NCBI RefSeq assembly: GCF_001296025.1
Contig: NZ_LJHV01000010.1
Location: 1 to 64,000, forward strand
Reading direction: 5' to 3'
DNA: 64,000 bases
Source: Porphyrobacter sp. AAP60
Lineage (GTDB): Bacteria; Pseudomonadota; Alphaproteobacteria; Sphingomonadales; Sphingomonadaceae
Numbering within the stretch: the first letter of the stretch is position 1; every line of letters begins with the position of its first letter. The position numbers and the translations under genes are program-made. The notes below the pieces were generated by a model, which had not been told where the DNA came from, did no database searches, and worked only from the letters and a program-made list of their open reading frames with translations. This document shows, piece after piece, positions 36,537 to 45,264 of this stretch.

Positions 36537-38216
36537 ATGATGAAGGGTAAAGCAGGCTGGCTGGCAAGCGCGTTGGTATTGGGGGCAGGGGCGTTGGGCG
36601 TGGGCGCACAGCCGCTGGCGGCGCGCGATGTGATCGCGGCTTTCGATTATCTTGGCTACGAATCGATGGAGAATCAGGCTGCGGTGCCTGAAGGGGCATA
36701 TCGCAATCCGGTCATCCCAGGATTTCATCCCGATCCCTCGATCGTGCGCGTCGGCGATGATTTCTACGCCGTCACATCGACCTTCAGCTGGTTTCCCGGC
36801 CTGCCGATCCTGTACAGCACCGATCTGGTCAACTGGCGGTTGATCGGCAATGCGATCGACCGTCCGACCCAGCTCGATTTCAGCGGGCTGGGCACCAATC
36901 GCGGGCTGTTTGCCCCGGCTATCGAACATCACGACGGGCAGTTCTGGATCGTCAACACCTGCATCGAATGCGGCGGCAATTTCGTGATCACCGCCAGCGA
37001 TCCGGCGGGGCCGTGGAGCGATCCGATGTGGCTCGATTTCGGCGGGATCGATCCGTCGCTGTTCTTCCATGACGATGGCACGGCGTGGATCGTCTATAAT
37101 GATGCGCCTCCGGGCGAGCCGCGGTACGAAGGGCACCGGGCGCTGTGGTTGCAGCAATTCGATGCCGAAAACATGCAGGTCATGCCCGGCCGCACGCTGC
37201 TGGTGGATGGCGGGGTCGATCCGTCCAAGAACCCGATCTGGGCGGAAGGCCCGCATATCTACAAGGTGGGGGATTGGTATTATCTGCTGACAGCCGAAGG
37301 CGGCACGGCAGACCAGCACTCGCAAACGATCTACCGTTCGCGCGCATTGAAGGGGCCTTACACCCCCGGTCCGTTCAATCCGATCCTGACCCAGCGCGAT
37401 ATGGCCGCAGACCGGCCCGACCGGGTCGAGGCGACCGGCCATGCCGATATCGTCAAGCTGGACGATGGGACGTGGTGGGGCGTCTTCCTCGCCACCCGGC
37501 CCTTTACCGCGCAATCGACCCTGATGGGGCGCGAAACCTTCCTGCTGCCGCTCGAATGGAAGGATGGCTGGCCGCGCTTCCTTGACCGGGGCGAAGCGGT
37601 GCCGATGGTGGCGGCCAAGCCGAAGCTGCCTGCTTCAAGCGGATCGGATTGGCAGATGTGGCGCGACGAATTTGACGGCGCATTGTCGGATGAATGGATC
37701 GGTTTGCGCACGCCGGGGCAGGAAAATCTGGCTTCGGTGGAGGCAGGCGAACTGCGCCTTGTCGCCGGGCCGGCAGCGGCAGGCAGTCTCGGCAAGCCCG
37801 CCTTCATCGGCCGCCGCTTGCGCCACCACAAGGCCGAATTCACCACCAGCCTCACCTTTGCGCCGCAGCGCAGCGGCGATTTTGCCGGGCTGCTGGCCTT
37901 CATGGACGAACACCACTTCCTCGCCGCAGGCAAGGAACGCGGGCGGTTGGTGGTGCGGCTGCGCACCTCGGCCGATCAAGGCACCAGCGGCGTCGTTGTG
38001 GCACAGCAGCCGTTGGCTGCCGAAGGGCCGATCGAACTGAAACTCGCGCTCGACGGTGGCAGCGCCCGCGTGTTCTGGCGTGAGCGTGTGCAGGGACAGG
38101 GGCAGGGCCTCTGGCAACCGGTGGGCGAGCCGATCAATGTCGAGCCGCTCGCCTCGGTCTATGCGGGCCTGTTCACCGGAATGGTAGTCGGCCCCTATGC
38201 CTTTTCGCCCGGCTAG
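36537..38216 (+). CDS. GH43 beta-xylosidase/alpha-L-arabinofuranosidase, secreted
   Basis: A 559-residue GH43 enzyme. The five-bladed propeller carries the general base in GFHPDPSIV (D66), the pKa-modulating Asp in FFHDDGTAWIVYND and the acid Glu in WAEGPHIYK. A C-terminal beta-sandwich (about 360-555) of the GH43 xylosidase type completes it. A signal peptide ends near residue 29. It should release xylose or arabinose from oligomers. The ATG at 36537 follows GGGAGG with 5-nt spacing; the upstream frame reaching 36444 is non-coding. The gene is monocistronic and convergent with the module protein at 38242. Confidence 0.92.
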   Translation: MMKGKAGWLASALVLGAGALGVGAQPLAARDVIAAFDYLGYESMENQAAVPEGAYRNPVIPGFHPDPSIVRVGDDFYAVTSTFSWFPGLPILYSTDLVNWRLIGNAIDRPTQLDFSGLGTNRGLFAPAIEHHDGQFWIVNTCIECGGNFVITASDPAGPWSDPMWLDFGGIDPSLFFHDDGTAWIVYNDAPPGEPRYEGHRALWLQQFDAENMQVMPGRTLLVDGGVDPSKNPIWAEGPHIYKVGDWYYLLTAEGGTADQHSQTIYRSRALKGPYTPGPFNPILTQRDMAADRPDRVEATGHADIVKLDDGTWWGVFLATRPFTAQSTLMGRETFLLPLEWKDGWPRFLDRGEAVPMVAAKPKLPASSGSDWQMWRDEFDGALSDEWIGLRTPGQENLASVEAGELRLVAGPAAAGSLGKPAFIGRRLRHHKAEFTTSLTFAPQRSGDFAGLLAFMDEHHFLAAGKERGRLVVRLRTSADQGTSGVVVAQQPLAAEGPIELKLALDGGSARVFWRERVQGQGQGLWQPVGEPINVEPLASVYAGLFTGMVVGPYAFSPG

Positions 38217-38241
38217 CGCTGGGGGGTTACACCCGGAGGGG

Positions 38242-39369
38242 TCAGTTGGTCTTGAAGACGTAAACTGGCCCCACCTCAACATTCTGCTTGGCGCCCGCAA
38301 AGTGCAGCGCGACCGTTGCATCGCCAGTGCCGAAGGCCCGCGTGGCGGTGAAGGGCAGGTTCACCATCTGCCAGCGATCACCGATCTTGAACACCTTGTC
38401 GCCAAAGCCTTCGAAGGGTGGGAAACTGCCCTGGATCCGGGCATAGATCACGCCTTTTCCGTCTTCGGTTTCCGCACTGATCGTGCGCGCCACCACGGCG
38501 ACCATCATCTGGTCGCCTTCCTTCACGGCGGTGGCGAACGGCACCGATGTGCTGAGATCCCAGCGGTTTTCCCCCACCTGCGTGGCGGTGAAGCGGGTGG
38601 CTTTCTGCAGCCAGATTTCCGGCACATCCAGTTCCTGCCATGTCCCCGCCGTGCCGCCATGGCCCCAACCGCGCTGCGTGGGGTCATTGATCAACTGCCC
38701 GGCGCTGCGCAGGCTATCGGGCATTTCGATGGTTGCAGGGTCTTTCAGCGTCGGCTGGGGCGCGGCGGCGGCAACCGTGGTTTTTGCCACGATGGTCTCC
38801 GATCCCTTGACCACAATCGTCTGACCGATCTCGATCTGCTGCTTTGCGCCTGCCAGCTGCAGCGCGACGATGGCATCGGCCTTGCGGATGCGCTTGTCGG
38901 CGCGGGCGGTGACTTCGTACCAGTCCCAATCGGAACCGATCAGCAGGTTGGTGTCACCAAACCCGCCATAAGGGGCGGCATTTTCCTGAAAGCGCACCCC
39001 GATGATGCCTTTGCCGTCGCTGCGTTCGGTGCTGACGGTGCGGGCGTAGAAGCCCACCGTCACCCGGTCGCCGCTGCCGATCTGCACCAGCAGCGGCACA
39101 TTGGTGGCGACATCATAGGGGTTGGCACCCTTGGCCTTGACCGTGAACACCCGCGCAGCGCCGCCGCCGGGAATATCGGCTGCCTGCCTGCCGCTGGTTT
39201 CGTAGTTCTGGCCGTAGCTTTCCCAATCGATCCGCGTGGGATCATTGATCAGATCGCCGGGCACCTGCGCATCGAAGGCTGCCAGTTCCGGCGGCAATTG
39301 CGCCGTTACCGGGCCTGCGATGCAGAGCAGCGCCGCGCCTGCGGCCAAAGCAATGCGATTGGTCATCAT
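38242..39369 (-). CDS. secreted protein with two tandem CBM-like beta-sandwich repeats
   Basis: A 375-residue exported protein (signal peptide ending VTAQ, about residue 24) with no catalytic domain that I recognise. It consists of two similar modules, about residues 39-188 and 226-374, joined by an Ala/Pro linker. Each opens with LINDPT, then has ARTVS/ARTIS..DGKG, a GGFGD/EGFGD turn, a D-W/D-R-W strand, and closes with ALQLAGAKQQIEIG / ALHFAGAKQNVEVG. The last pattern resembles carbohydrate-binding CBM4/9/22-like sandwiches. It is co-transcribed 13 nt behind the GH5 gene. A soluble xylan- or glucan-binding protein is the likely role; this is inference. Confidence 0.72.
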   Translation of the reverse strand: MMTNRIALAAGAALLCIAGPVTAQLPPELAAFDAQVPGDLINDPTRIDWESYGQNYETSGRQAADIPGGGAARVFTVKAKGANPYDVATNVPLLVQIGSGDRVTVGFYARTVSTERSDGKGIIGVRFQENAAPYGGFGDTNLLIGSDWDWYEVTARADKRIRKADAIVALQLAGAKQQIEIGQTIVVKGSETIVAKTTVAAAAPQPTLKDPATIEMPDSLRSAGQLINDPTQRGWGHGGTAGTWQELDVPEIWLQKATRFTATQVGENRWDLSTSVPFATAVKEGDQMMVAVVARTISAETEDGKGVIYARIQGSFPPFEGFGDKVFKIGDRWQMVNLPFTATRAFGTGDATVALHFAGAKQNVEVGPVYVFKTN

Positions 39370-39382
39370 GGATCGTCCCCCC

Positions 39383-40411
39383 TTACTTCTCTTCCTTGAG
39401 CCCCAAGGAACCCAACATCCCCGGCAGCCATTGCCGCTTGTCATTGTCATAGAACGGGAAGGTGTTGGTGTAGGCCCACACGCAAACGCCGATGCCGGTG
39501 GGGGCAAAGGCATCGGTGATCATACGGTGATATTTCACCCGGTCTTCCAGCGCGATGTGGCGATCAAACGCGCCGACCTCGCCCATGAACGGGGTCTTGC
39601 CGGTGCGCGCCACATAGGCCTGCACCGCGAGCACATCCTTGGCGAGTTGCGCGGCATCCTCGGTCGTCGGGAAGGCGCGGCCCACCGGCGGGATATCGGG
39701 CGCCGTCCATTCGGCCCCCTGATGGGTGTAGGTGAACGGATCATAGTAGTGGAAGGTCGGGTGGATATTGGGATCTTCGGGCAGCGGCAGGGTTTCGAGC
39801 GACTTGATCCCGCTCCAGTTCTCGCCCCCGATGATCACGGCGCGGGTCGGATGCAGCGCCCGCACTTCCTTCAGCGACGGCGCCAGCGTTTCGAGCAGAT
39901 TGGTGTGGTCGAAGTTCTTGTGCGGTTCGTTTTCCAGTTCGAACCACAACGTGTCTTCGGGGTATCCGGCAAAGCGCGCCGCAATCTGTTTCCACACCCC
40001 GCCATGCCAGGCGGCAACCGCCAGTGGATCATCATGGATCGGATCGAAATGGTGGCTGTTGAGGATGACGTTCAGGTCTTCCGCCAGCGCCCAGTCGACA
40101 ATCTGCTGCACGCGGGCCATCCACTTGGGATCGACGGTGTAAGGCGGCTTGTCGCTGGACTTGTTGTGCCACCGCACAGGGATGCGCACCGTATCGAAAC
40201 CAGCAGCCTTGATACGTTCGAAATCCGCCTTCCGCGCAGGGGCGCCGCCCCATGCGCCTTCGGTCTGCGGTTCCAGCGTGTTGCCCATGTTGATGCAGGT
40301 GCCAACCGGCAGCGGTTTGGCGAGCGGGGCAGGGGCCTGCGCCTGTCCGGGTGCTGCAAGGCTTGACGTTGCTACCGCCAGCGCCGAAGCCAAAGCTAGA
40401 GCTTTCATCAT
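39383..40411 (-). CDS. GH5 family endo-beta-glycanase, secreted
   Basis: A 342-residue GH5 (cellulase family) protein. A signal peptide of about 25 residues is followed by GTCINMGNTLEP, VRIPVRWHN, the acid/base Glu in FELENEPH (E162), HYYDPFTYTHQG and the nucleophile in FMGEVGAF (E278). GGGGAGAG precedes the double ATG at 40411. GH5 enzymes cut beta-1,4 glucan, mannan or xylan; the exact target is not decided here. It heads a two-gene operon with the CBM-like protein and has its own degenerate operator upstream. Confidence 0.88.
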   Translation of the reverse strand: MMKALALASALAVATSSLAAPGQAQAPAPLAKPLPVGTCINMGNTLEPQTEGAWGGAPARKADFERIKAAGFDTVRIPVRWHNKSSDKPPYTVDPKWMARVQQIVDWALAEDLNVILNSHHFDPIHDDPLAVAAWHGGVWKQIAARFAGYPEDTLWFELENEPHKNFDHTNLLETLAPSLKEVRALHPTRAVIIGGENWSGIKSLETLPLPEDPNIHPTFHYYDPFTYTHQGAEWTAPDIPPVGRAFPTTEDAAQLAKDVLAVQAYVARTGKTPFMGEVGAFDRHIALEDRVKYHRMITDAFAPTGIGVCVWAYTNTFPFYDNDKRQWLPGMLGSLGLKEEK

Positions 40412-40448
40412 TCTCTCCCCATGTGTGCGGCCTTGTCGGCCTGCCTTG

Positions 40449-40462
40449 TGGTAACGCTTCCA
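40449..40462. promoter_or_regulatory. degenerate LacI-type operator before GH5
   Basis: TGGTAACGCTTCCA keeps the GGTAaCG core and outer bases of the locus motif with two changes, 38 nt upstream of the GH5 start. Confidence 0.6.
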
Positions 40463-40502
40463 AATATTGGCCACTTGGCAATTGCCAATCAGCCGGAACG
40501 GA

Positions 40503-41507
40503 TCAGGGGCTGCCCAGCACCTGCAGGATGAAGCGGCGGATCTGTTCGTCGCGCTGCGGTGTTGTTGGCCCGTTCACCCCTTGGGCATGGGCTGGCAGAT
40601 GCGCGGCGGCATCGCCCGCCTCCTCATCGAACACGAAATGATCGAACCATGTCCGCCACGCTGCGCGCTGGGCTGCGGGCTGTTCGCGGATCGCGAGCAT
40701 CGCGTGCACCAGCGCCAGAAACCCGCCGCCGCGCGCGGCATCATTGTGCCAGTAATTCACCAGCACATTGATCGGCGCGCTGGCTGCGACATGGTGCCAC
40801 CACAGGGTGGGAATGTAGATCGCATCGCCCGGCTCAAGATCGGCAAACTGCGCCAGACTTTCCGCCTGCGCATAGCGCGGATAACGCGCATGATCGGGCG
40901 CCTGCGGATCGACCATGCTGACAGGCTGCCCGGCGAGCGTGATGTTGAGCGGGCCGACATAGAGATCGGGCGTCGCTTCGGGCGGGAACAGCGTGAACCG
41001 GCGGCGTCCGGCGGCGACAACCGCGATATTATCCGACAGATCGAAATGGGTGGCGACCTGCGTGGCGTTGCCCAGCCAGATGCGCGCGGTCGCTTCCATC
41101 GCGGCGACCAACGGCAGCGGATTCGCCAAGGCGAGCGATGGCAGGTGGCGGGCGATTTCGGCGGCGCCGGCATAGATGCCGATGGGATCAGGCGTGCCTG
41201 CGATATCGCGGAGATGCTGCGCCAATGCGGCCAGCGGCATTTGTTCGCGCCGGAAATTGAAACCGCGCAAATCGGGTGTGTAGAAAAACCGCCCCGCTTC
41301 CGATGGCGGGGCGACCATCACATCGGCTGGCAGCCCGGTATCGGCCTGAAAGACCAGATCCAGCGCCGCGTTCGCATCGGCCTTGCCCGCTGCCACAAGC
41401 GGCCAATGGGCGGCCAATCCGCGCATCACCACCGGACGAAATGCGGCCCTGATATCGCGCTCGAAGGTCGCGGCATCGGGGATCGCGATTTCGTCGACCG
41501 GTGTCAT
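40503..41507 (-). CDS. cupin-like/JmjC-domain protein (Pass1-related dioxygenase), copy B
   Basis: A 334-residue paralogue of the protein at 11561-12577. The iron triad is intact: HFD in THFDLSDNI and the distal His in PTLWWHHVA, with GRRRFTLFPPEA between. Shared landmarks are PVVMRGLAA.WP, GRFFYTPDL, PVSMVDP.APD..RYPRY and the C-terminal helical bundle. It lies 9 nt behind the ExoP-type GH3 gene and so is made with a glycosidase instead of with halogenases. The role is unknown; a 2-oxoglutarate-dependent hydroxylase acting on a protein or small molecule is inferred from the fold. Confidence 0.82.
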   Translation of the reverse strand: MTPVDEIAIPDAATFERDIRAAFRPVVMRGLAAHWPLVAAGKADANAALDLVFQADTGLPADVMVAPPSEAGRFFYTPDLRGFNFRREQMPLAALAQHLRDIAGTPDPIGIYAGAAEIARHLPSLALANPLPLVAAMEATARIWLGNATQVATHFDLSDNIAVVAAGRRRFTLFPPEATPDLYVGPLNITLAGQPVSMVDPQAPDHARYPRYAQAESLAQFADLEPGDAIYIPTLWWHHVAASAPINVLVNYWHNDAARGGGFLALVHAMLAIREQPAAQRAAWRTWFDHFVFDEEAGDAAAHLPAHAQGVNGPTTPQRDEQIRRFILQVLGSP

Positions 41508-41516
41508 GGCGTCAGA

Positions 41517-44045
41517 TCAGGTGCATGGCAGAACACGCTCTGCATCGCTGCCCAGCCGCACTTCGGCGATGGCATAATCCGCCGCGCCTTCGGTTTCGAG
41601 CACGAAAGGCCGGTTGAGATTGGTCACGTCGGCTCCTTTGCTGCGCAGGCATTTCAGCGGAATGCCATAGCGGACATAGTCCTTTCCGGCAGCGAGATCG
41701 ATAGCCGCAAAGCCTTCACCATCAGGCCCGATCGCCCCGATCCGTGCGCGCTGCGGCGCGGCCCAACTGCGTAGCGTCACCAGCAGCATCACATCGGCAT
41801 TGGTTTCGCGGTCGATATCGACCCCTTCGAAGTTGCCGAGCTGCACGCTCGCCGTGCCGCCCGCGACGGTGAAACGGCGTGCACCTTCCTGCACCTTGAA
41901 GTTTTCCGCCGTCACCCGCACGCGTCCGCCAAGCGCATCTGCCGGGACAGTGGTGACGCGGGTTCCGGCATCGCTGCCGGTGCCCTCGATCATCAGCGAC
42001 CAGCGCGCTGCGGGGGCACCCGCGTTGAACCACAGGCGGCTGTCGCCCGCGAGGTTGCCGGTGTCGAGTTCGGGCAGCGGCGTCCAGCCGGAGGCGGGCG
42101 CGGTGTAATCCAGACCATAGCCGAACGGGAACAGCGTACCTTCGCTCAGCAGTGTGGTGCGCGGCCAATCGGCGGGCAGCGTTCCGGCAAAGTCGAACCG
42201 CGGCTGGCCAGCGCTATCTGCCACCAGCACATCGGCAACGCCGCCGCCTTCGCTGCCGGGCAGCCACGCCACCACGAAAGCATCTGCGGCATTGAGCGCG
42301 GGGTTCACATACAGGGGCCGCCCGGTGATCATCACTGCGACCACGGGAATGCCCTGCGCCTGCAGCTTGCGCATGGTTTCGTAAGGCGCGGTCAATTCGG
42401 GATCGAGCACAAGCGCTTCGCGGTCGCCCTGAAACTCGGCATAGGGCGTCTCGCCGAACACCACCACGGCAGCATCGGGACGGTCGGTAAAGCTGCCATC
42501 GGGCGAGAATACGGCGCTGCCGCCGCCTGCTTCGACCGCCTGTTTCAGCCCGTTCCCGATCGAGGTCGCGCCGGGGAAGTGGCTGTTGTCGACCCCGGTG
42601 CCCTGCCAGCTCAGCGTCCAGCCGCCCGATTGCCGCGCAATGTCGTCCGCGCCGTCACCCGCGATCAGCAGGCGCTGGCCTGGTGCCAGTGGCAGCACGC
42701 CTTCGTTCTTCAGCAGCACCAGCGATTTGCGCACGGCCTCGCGCGCCACAGCGCGGTGTTCGGGTGCGCCGAGCAGGTCATACTGGCCGGAAAAAGCGCG
42801 CTGCGAAGGCTTGGGCGCAGCAAACAGGCCGAGCCGCGCCTTGACCCGCAGAATCCGCGCCACCGCATCGTCGATCCGCGCCATCGGGATCGTGCCCGCC
42901 TGCGCGCGCGCCAGCAGATCGGCGTAAATCGGCTTCCACGTGTCGGGCGCCATATACATATCCAGCCCGGCCATCAGCGCCTGCGGGCAGGCTTCATTGG
43001 TGCAGCCTGCCACCTGCCCATGGGCGTTCCAGTCCGACACCACAAACCCGCCGAAACCCATCCGTTCTTTCAGCACGCCGGTAATCAGCGAGCGGTTGCC
43101 GGTCATCTTCACGCCCTGCCAGCTGGAAAAGCTGACCATGACGGTGGAGACGCCTTCGGCAATCGCGGGGCCATAAGGCAGGCCGTGAATATCGCGCAGG
43201 TCTTCTTCGCTGATCGAGCTGTCGCCCTGATCCACGCCCCTATCGGTGCCGCCATCGGCCAGGAAATGCTTGGTCGATGCGATCACCCACGGGCCAGCCA
43301 GCAGGTTGTCATTATCCGGCGGCCCCTGCAGCCCGCGCACCATCGCGCCGACATAGGAGGCGACAAGTTCCGGATCGGAAGAATAGCCTTCATAGGCGCG
43401 GCCCCAGCGGAAATCCTGCGGCACGGCTACCGTGGGGGCAAAGGTCCATTCCTGGCCCGTAACGCGGATTTCCTTGGCCGTGATCGCGCCGATCTTCTCC
43501 ACCAGCGCCGCATCGCGCATCGCGCCAAGCCCGATATTGTGCGGGAAAATCGTCGCGCCGATGATGTTGGAATGGCCGTGGACGGCATCGATGCCCCACA
43601 GGATCGGGATGCCCACGCCGCCATCGCTGCGATCGACCGAGGCGAGGTAGAAATCGTCTGCCGCCTTCAGCCAGTCGGGCGCAGGGGACAGATCATTGCC
43701 GTTGGGGCCGCTGTTGCCGCCCACCAGAATCGAGCCGAGCTTGTACGTGGTCACATCTTCGGGCGTGACGCAGCACAGGTCTGCCTGCACCAGCTGGCCG
43801 ATTTTTTCCTCGATCGTCATGCGCGCGATCAGGCTGGCGATCATCGCTTCGTGATCAGGCTTGGTCGGGACAGGATATTCATAAGTTGGCCACAATTCGG
43901 GGTGGGCGGTGCCGGGTGCGGTTGGCGCGGCATCAGCGGCTTCGGCTGGCTGCGACGGCTGCGCACCGGCAATGGCAGGTAACGCGATTCCGGCAAGCAG
44001 CAGCCCTGTGAGCAGCCGCGCACCTTTGTGACCGGTGTGGCCCAT
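41517..44045 (-). CDS. GH3 exo-beta-glucosidase, ExoP/CelD type
   Basis: An 842-residue GH3 enzyme of the exo-1,3/1,4-beta-glucanase group. It has a signal peptide (to about residue 28), IPILWGIDAVHGHSN, KHFLADGGTDRG, the nucleophile in FVVSDWNAHG (D338), and the second domain with FGETPYAEFQGD. A C-terminal ExoP-type beta-sandwich (about 690-842) is present instead of the fibronectin-III domain found in the other two GH3 proteins. It probably releases glucose from beta-glucan fragments, for example cellulose or mixed-linkage glucan accompanying xylan. GGGAGAGGAT lies before ATG 44045. Confidence 0.9.
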   Translation of the reverse strand: MGHTGHKGARLLTGLLLAGIALPAIAGAQPSQPAEAADAAPTAPGTAHPELWPTYEYPVPTKPDHEAMIASLIARMTIEEKIGQLVQADLCCVTPEDVTTYKLGSILVGGNSGPNGNDLSPAPDWLKAADDFYLASVDRSDGGVGIPILWGIDAVHGHSNIIGATIFPHNIGLGAMRDAALVEKIGAITAKEIRVTGQEWTFAPTVAVPQDFRWGRAYEGYSSDPELVASYVGAMVRGLQGPPDNDNLLAGPWVIASTKHFLADGGTDRGVDQGDSSISEEDLRDIHGLPYGPAIAEGVSTVMVSFSSWQGVKMTGNRSLITGVLKERMGFGGFVVSDWNAHGQVAGCTNEACPQALMAGLDMYMAPDTWKPIYADLLARAQAGTIPMARIDDAVARILRVKARLGLFAAPKPSQRAFSGQYDLLGAPEHRAVAREAVRKSLVLLKNEGVLPLAPGQRLLIAGDGADDIARQSGGWTLSWQGTGVDNSHFPGATSIGNGLKQAVEAGGGSAVFSPDGSFTDRPDAAVVVFGETPYAEFQGDREALVLDPELTAPYETMRKLQAQGIPVVAVMITGRPLYVNPALNAADAFVVAWLPGSEGGGVADVLVADSAGQPRFDFAGTLPADWPRTTLLSEGTLFPFGYGLDYTAPASGWTPLPELDTGNLAGDSRLWFNAGAPAARWSLMIEGTGSDAGTRVTTVPADALGGRVRVTAENFKVQEGARRFTVAGGTASVQLGNFEGVDIDRETNADVMLLVTLRSWAAPQRARIGAIGPDGEGFAAIDLAAGKDYVRYGIPLKCLRSKGADVTNLNRPFVLETEGAADYAIAEVRLGSDAERVLPCT

Positions 44046-44092
44046 AATATCCTCTCCCAAGGCAGAATCATCTGCCTTCCCCAATGCTCTTT

Positions 44093-44106
44093 TGCGAGCG
44101 CTACCA
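44093..44106. promoter_or_regulatory. LacI-type operator before the ExoP-type GH3
   Basis: TGCGAGCGCTACCA keeps one perfect half-site (CGCTACCA) and a degraded other half. It lies just downstream of the predicted -10 of the minus-strand promoter, so a bound repressor would block initiation. Confidence 0.65.
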
Positions 44107-44108
44107 TT

Positions 44109-44138
44109 TATCTAGGTAAGTTGGACGCGCGAAGTCAA
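44109..44138 (-). promoter_or_regulatory. sigma-70-type promoter of the GH3/JmjC operon
   Basis: On the minus strand TTGACT (44138-44133) and TAGATA (44114-44109) are separated by 18 nt. The operator follows immediately and the GH3 start codon is 63 nt further. Confidence 0.55.
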
Positions 44139-44247
44139 TCACGCGGGCCGCGTCAGCGCGGCGCGATTTGGAAAATGATACGTATTCAGGGCATTTGACG
44201 GCAAGATTTTCGGGACGGTCCGGCGACGGACGGCAAAATCACAAAAA

Positions 44248-44261
44248 TGATAGCGATACCA
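44248..44261. promoter_or_regulatory. second, upstream LacI-type operator of the GH3/JmjC unit
   Basis: TGATAGCGATACCA matches the locus consensus at all but one position. It lies 155 bp from the operator at 44093 and just beyond the stop of the NUDIX gene, which suits an auxiliary site for repression by looping. It marks the right edge of the xylan regulon. Confidence 0.65.
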
Positions 44262-44269
44262 TGACGGGA

Positions 44270-45052
44270 TTAGCCCCGCGCCACGTTCTCCAGCAGTTCC
44301 GCGGTCACCGGGTATCCGGCGTCGCCGAGGATCGTCAGCCATGCCTTGCCGCCTTCCTCCACCACCTGCGGCATGATCGTGCGGACGGGGATCGCTTCGG
44401 CCTGGGCGCGGGCATCTTCGTAGCTGGCGAACAGGGCGAGCCGTTCAAGATTGCGGCGGGTGGGGAAGATCAGCTTGATCTCCCCGCGTTCCGCAGCGTC
44501 GAGCGCGCCTTGCGCTGAAACCCAGAACAGCCGCGTGTTTTCGGCATGGTCGATCGACACATCGACCGCACCAGTGCCGAGATTGGCGAGGTAGAAGCGC
44601 GTGTCATAGACCCGCGTGATATTCTCGTTCTTGGGAAACCAGCGCGCAAACGGGGTGATCTGTGCCAGATCGAGCCGCCAGCCGAACGCCTCCAGGACCG
44701 GAGCGAGCGCCTGCGTCTCGGCCAGCATGGCGCGCGCATCGGCGGCGCGGGCGGCGTCGATATCGCCTGCAAGGCCAAGCGCGAGGCCGGTTTCTTCCAG
44801 CGTTTCGCGCACGGCGGCAATCTGGTGCGCGGCTTCATCCGCGCTCAACCCGCTGGCGGCGGCGATGGCTTCTCCCAGCGCATAATCCGCCGGATCGACC
44901 CTGCCACCGGGGAATACCGCCATTCCGCCTGCAAAGCTCATATTGCGCGAACGCACGGTCATCAGCACCTCCGGCGCGCCGCCATCCGGGGCGTTGCGGA
45001 AGATGATGATGGTTGCGGCGGGAATGCCCACAGGGCCGGAATCGCTGTTCAT
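44270..45052 (-). CDS. NUDIX hydrolase
   Basis: A 260-residue NUDIX-domain protein. The nudix box is recognisable, with GGRVDPAD followed after an insertion by AAVRETLEETGL. The N-terminal ATIIIFRNAPDGGAPEVLMTVRS is the usual first strand region. The insertion within the box and the helical C-terminus resemble the NUDT7/NUDT19-like (acyl-CoA diphosphatase) group, but the substrate is not certain. It is not obviously part of the xylan locus. Housekeeping genes begin here. Confidence 0.82.
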   Translation of the reverse strand: MNSDSGPVGIPAATIIIFRNAPDGGAPEVLMTVRSRNMSFAGGMAVFPGGRVDPADYALGEAIAAASGLSADEAAHQIAAVRETLEETGLALGLAGDIDAARAADARAMLAETQALAPVLEAFGWRLDLAQITPFARWFPKNENITRVYDTRFYLANLGTGAVDVSIDHAENTRLFWVSAQGALDAAERGEIKLIFPTRRNLERLALFASYEDARAQAEAIPVRTIMPQVVEEGGKAWLTILGDAGYPVTAELLENVARG

Positions 45053-45237
45053 TGCGGCAAAGGATGGCCTGCCGGCAAGCGCTTGCCAAGGGGCAAGGCA
45101 AAGTCCTGCCGGGTTCTTGCGCGGTTACTGCCCCGCAACTGGAGATGGGCAAAGGGGTGTCGGGATGCTTTACAATCGCGCCCGGCAAGCACCAGCCGGC
45201 CAACCAAAAAACGCCTGATTTCCGTGGTTTTTCAAGT

Positions 45238-45254
45238 TTGGCACGCGCTGTGCA
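45238..45254 (+). promoter_or_regulatory. sigma-54 (-24/-12) promoter of a candidate small RNA
   Basis: TTGGCACGCGCTGTGCA matches the RpoN consensus YTGGCACGN4TTGCW with one mismatch in the -12 block, and the GG and GC dinucleotides are exactly 10 bp apart. The -24 half (TTGGCACG) is identical to that of the psp promoter at 56971-56987. No sigma-70 -35 element fits. Confidence 0.7.
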
Positions 45255-45264
45255 TAGTATTGAT

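Noticed and set aside
19278..44269. SusC/SusD-type polysaccharide utilisation locus
   Set aside because: No SusD-like protein is present; the receptor is of the proteobacterial TonB type, so the Bacteroidetes label does not apply.
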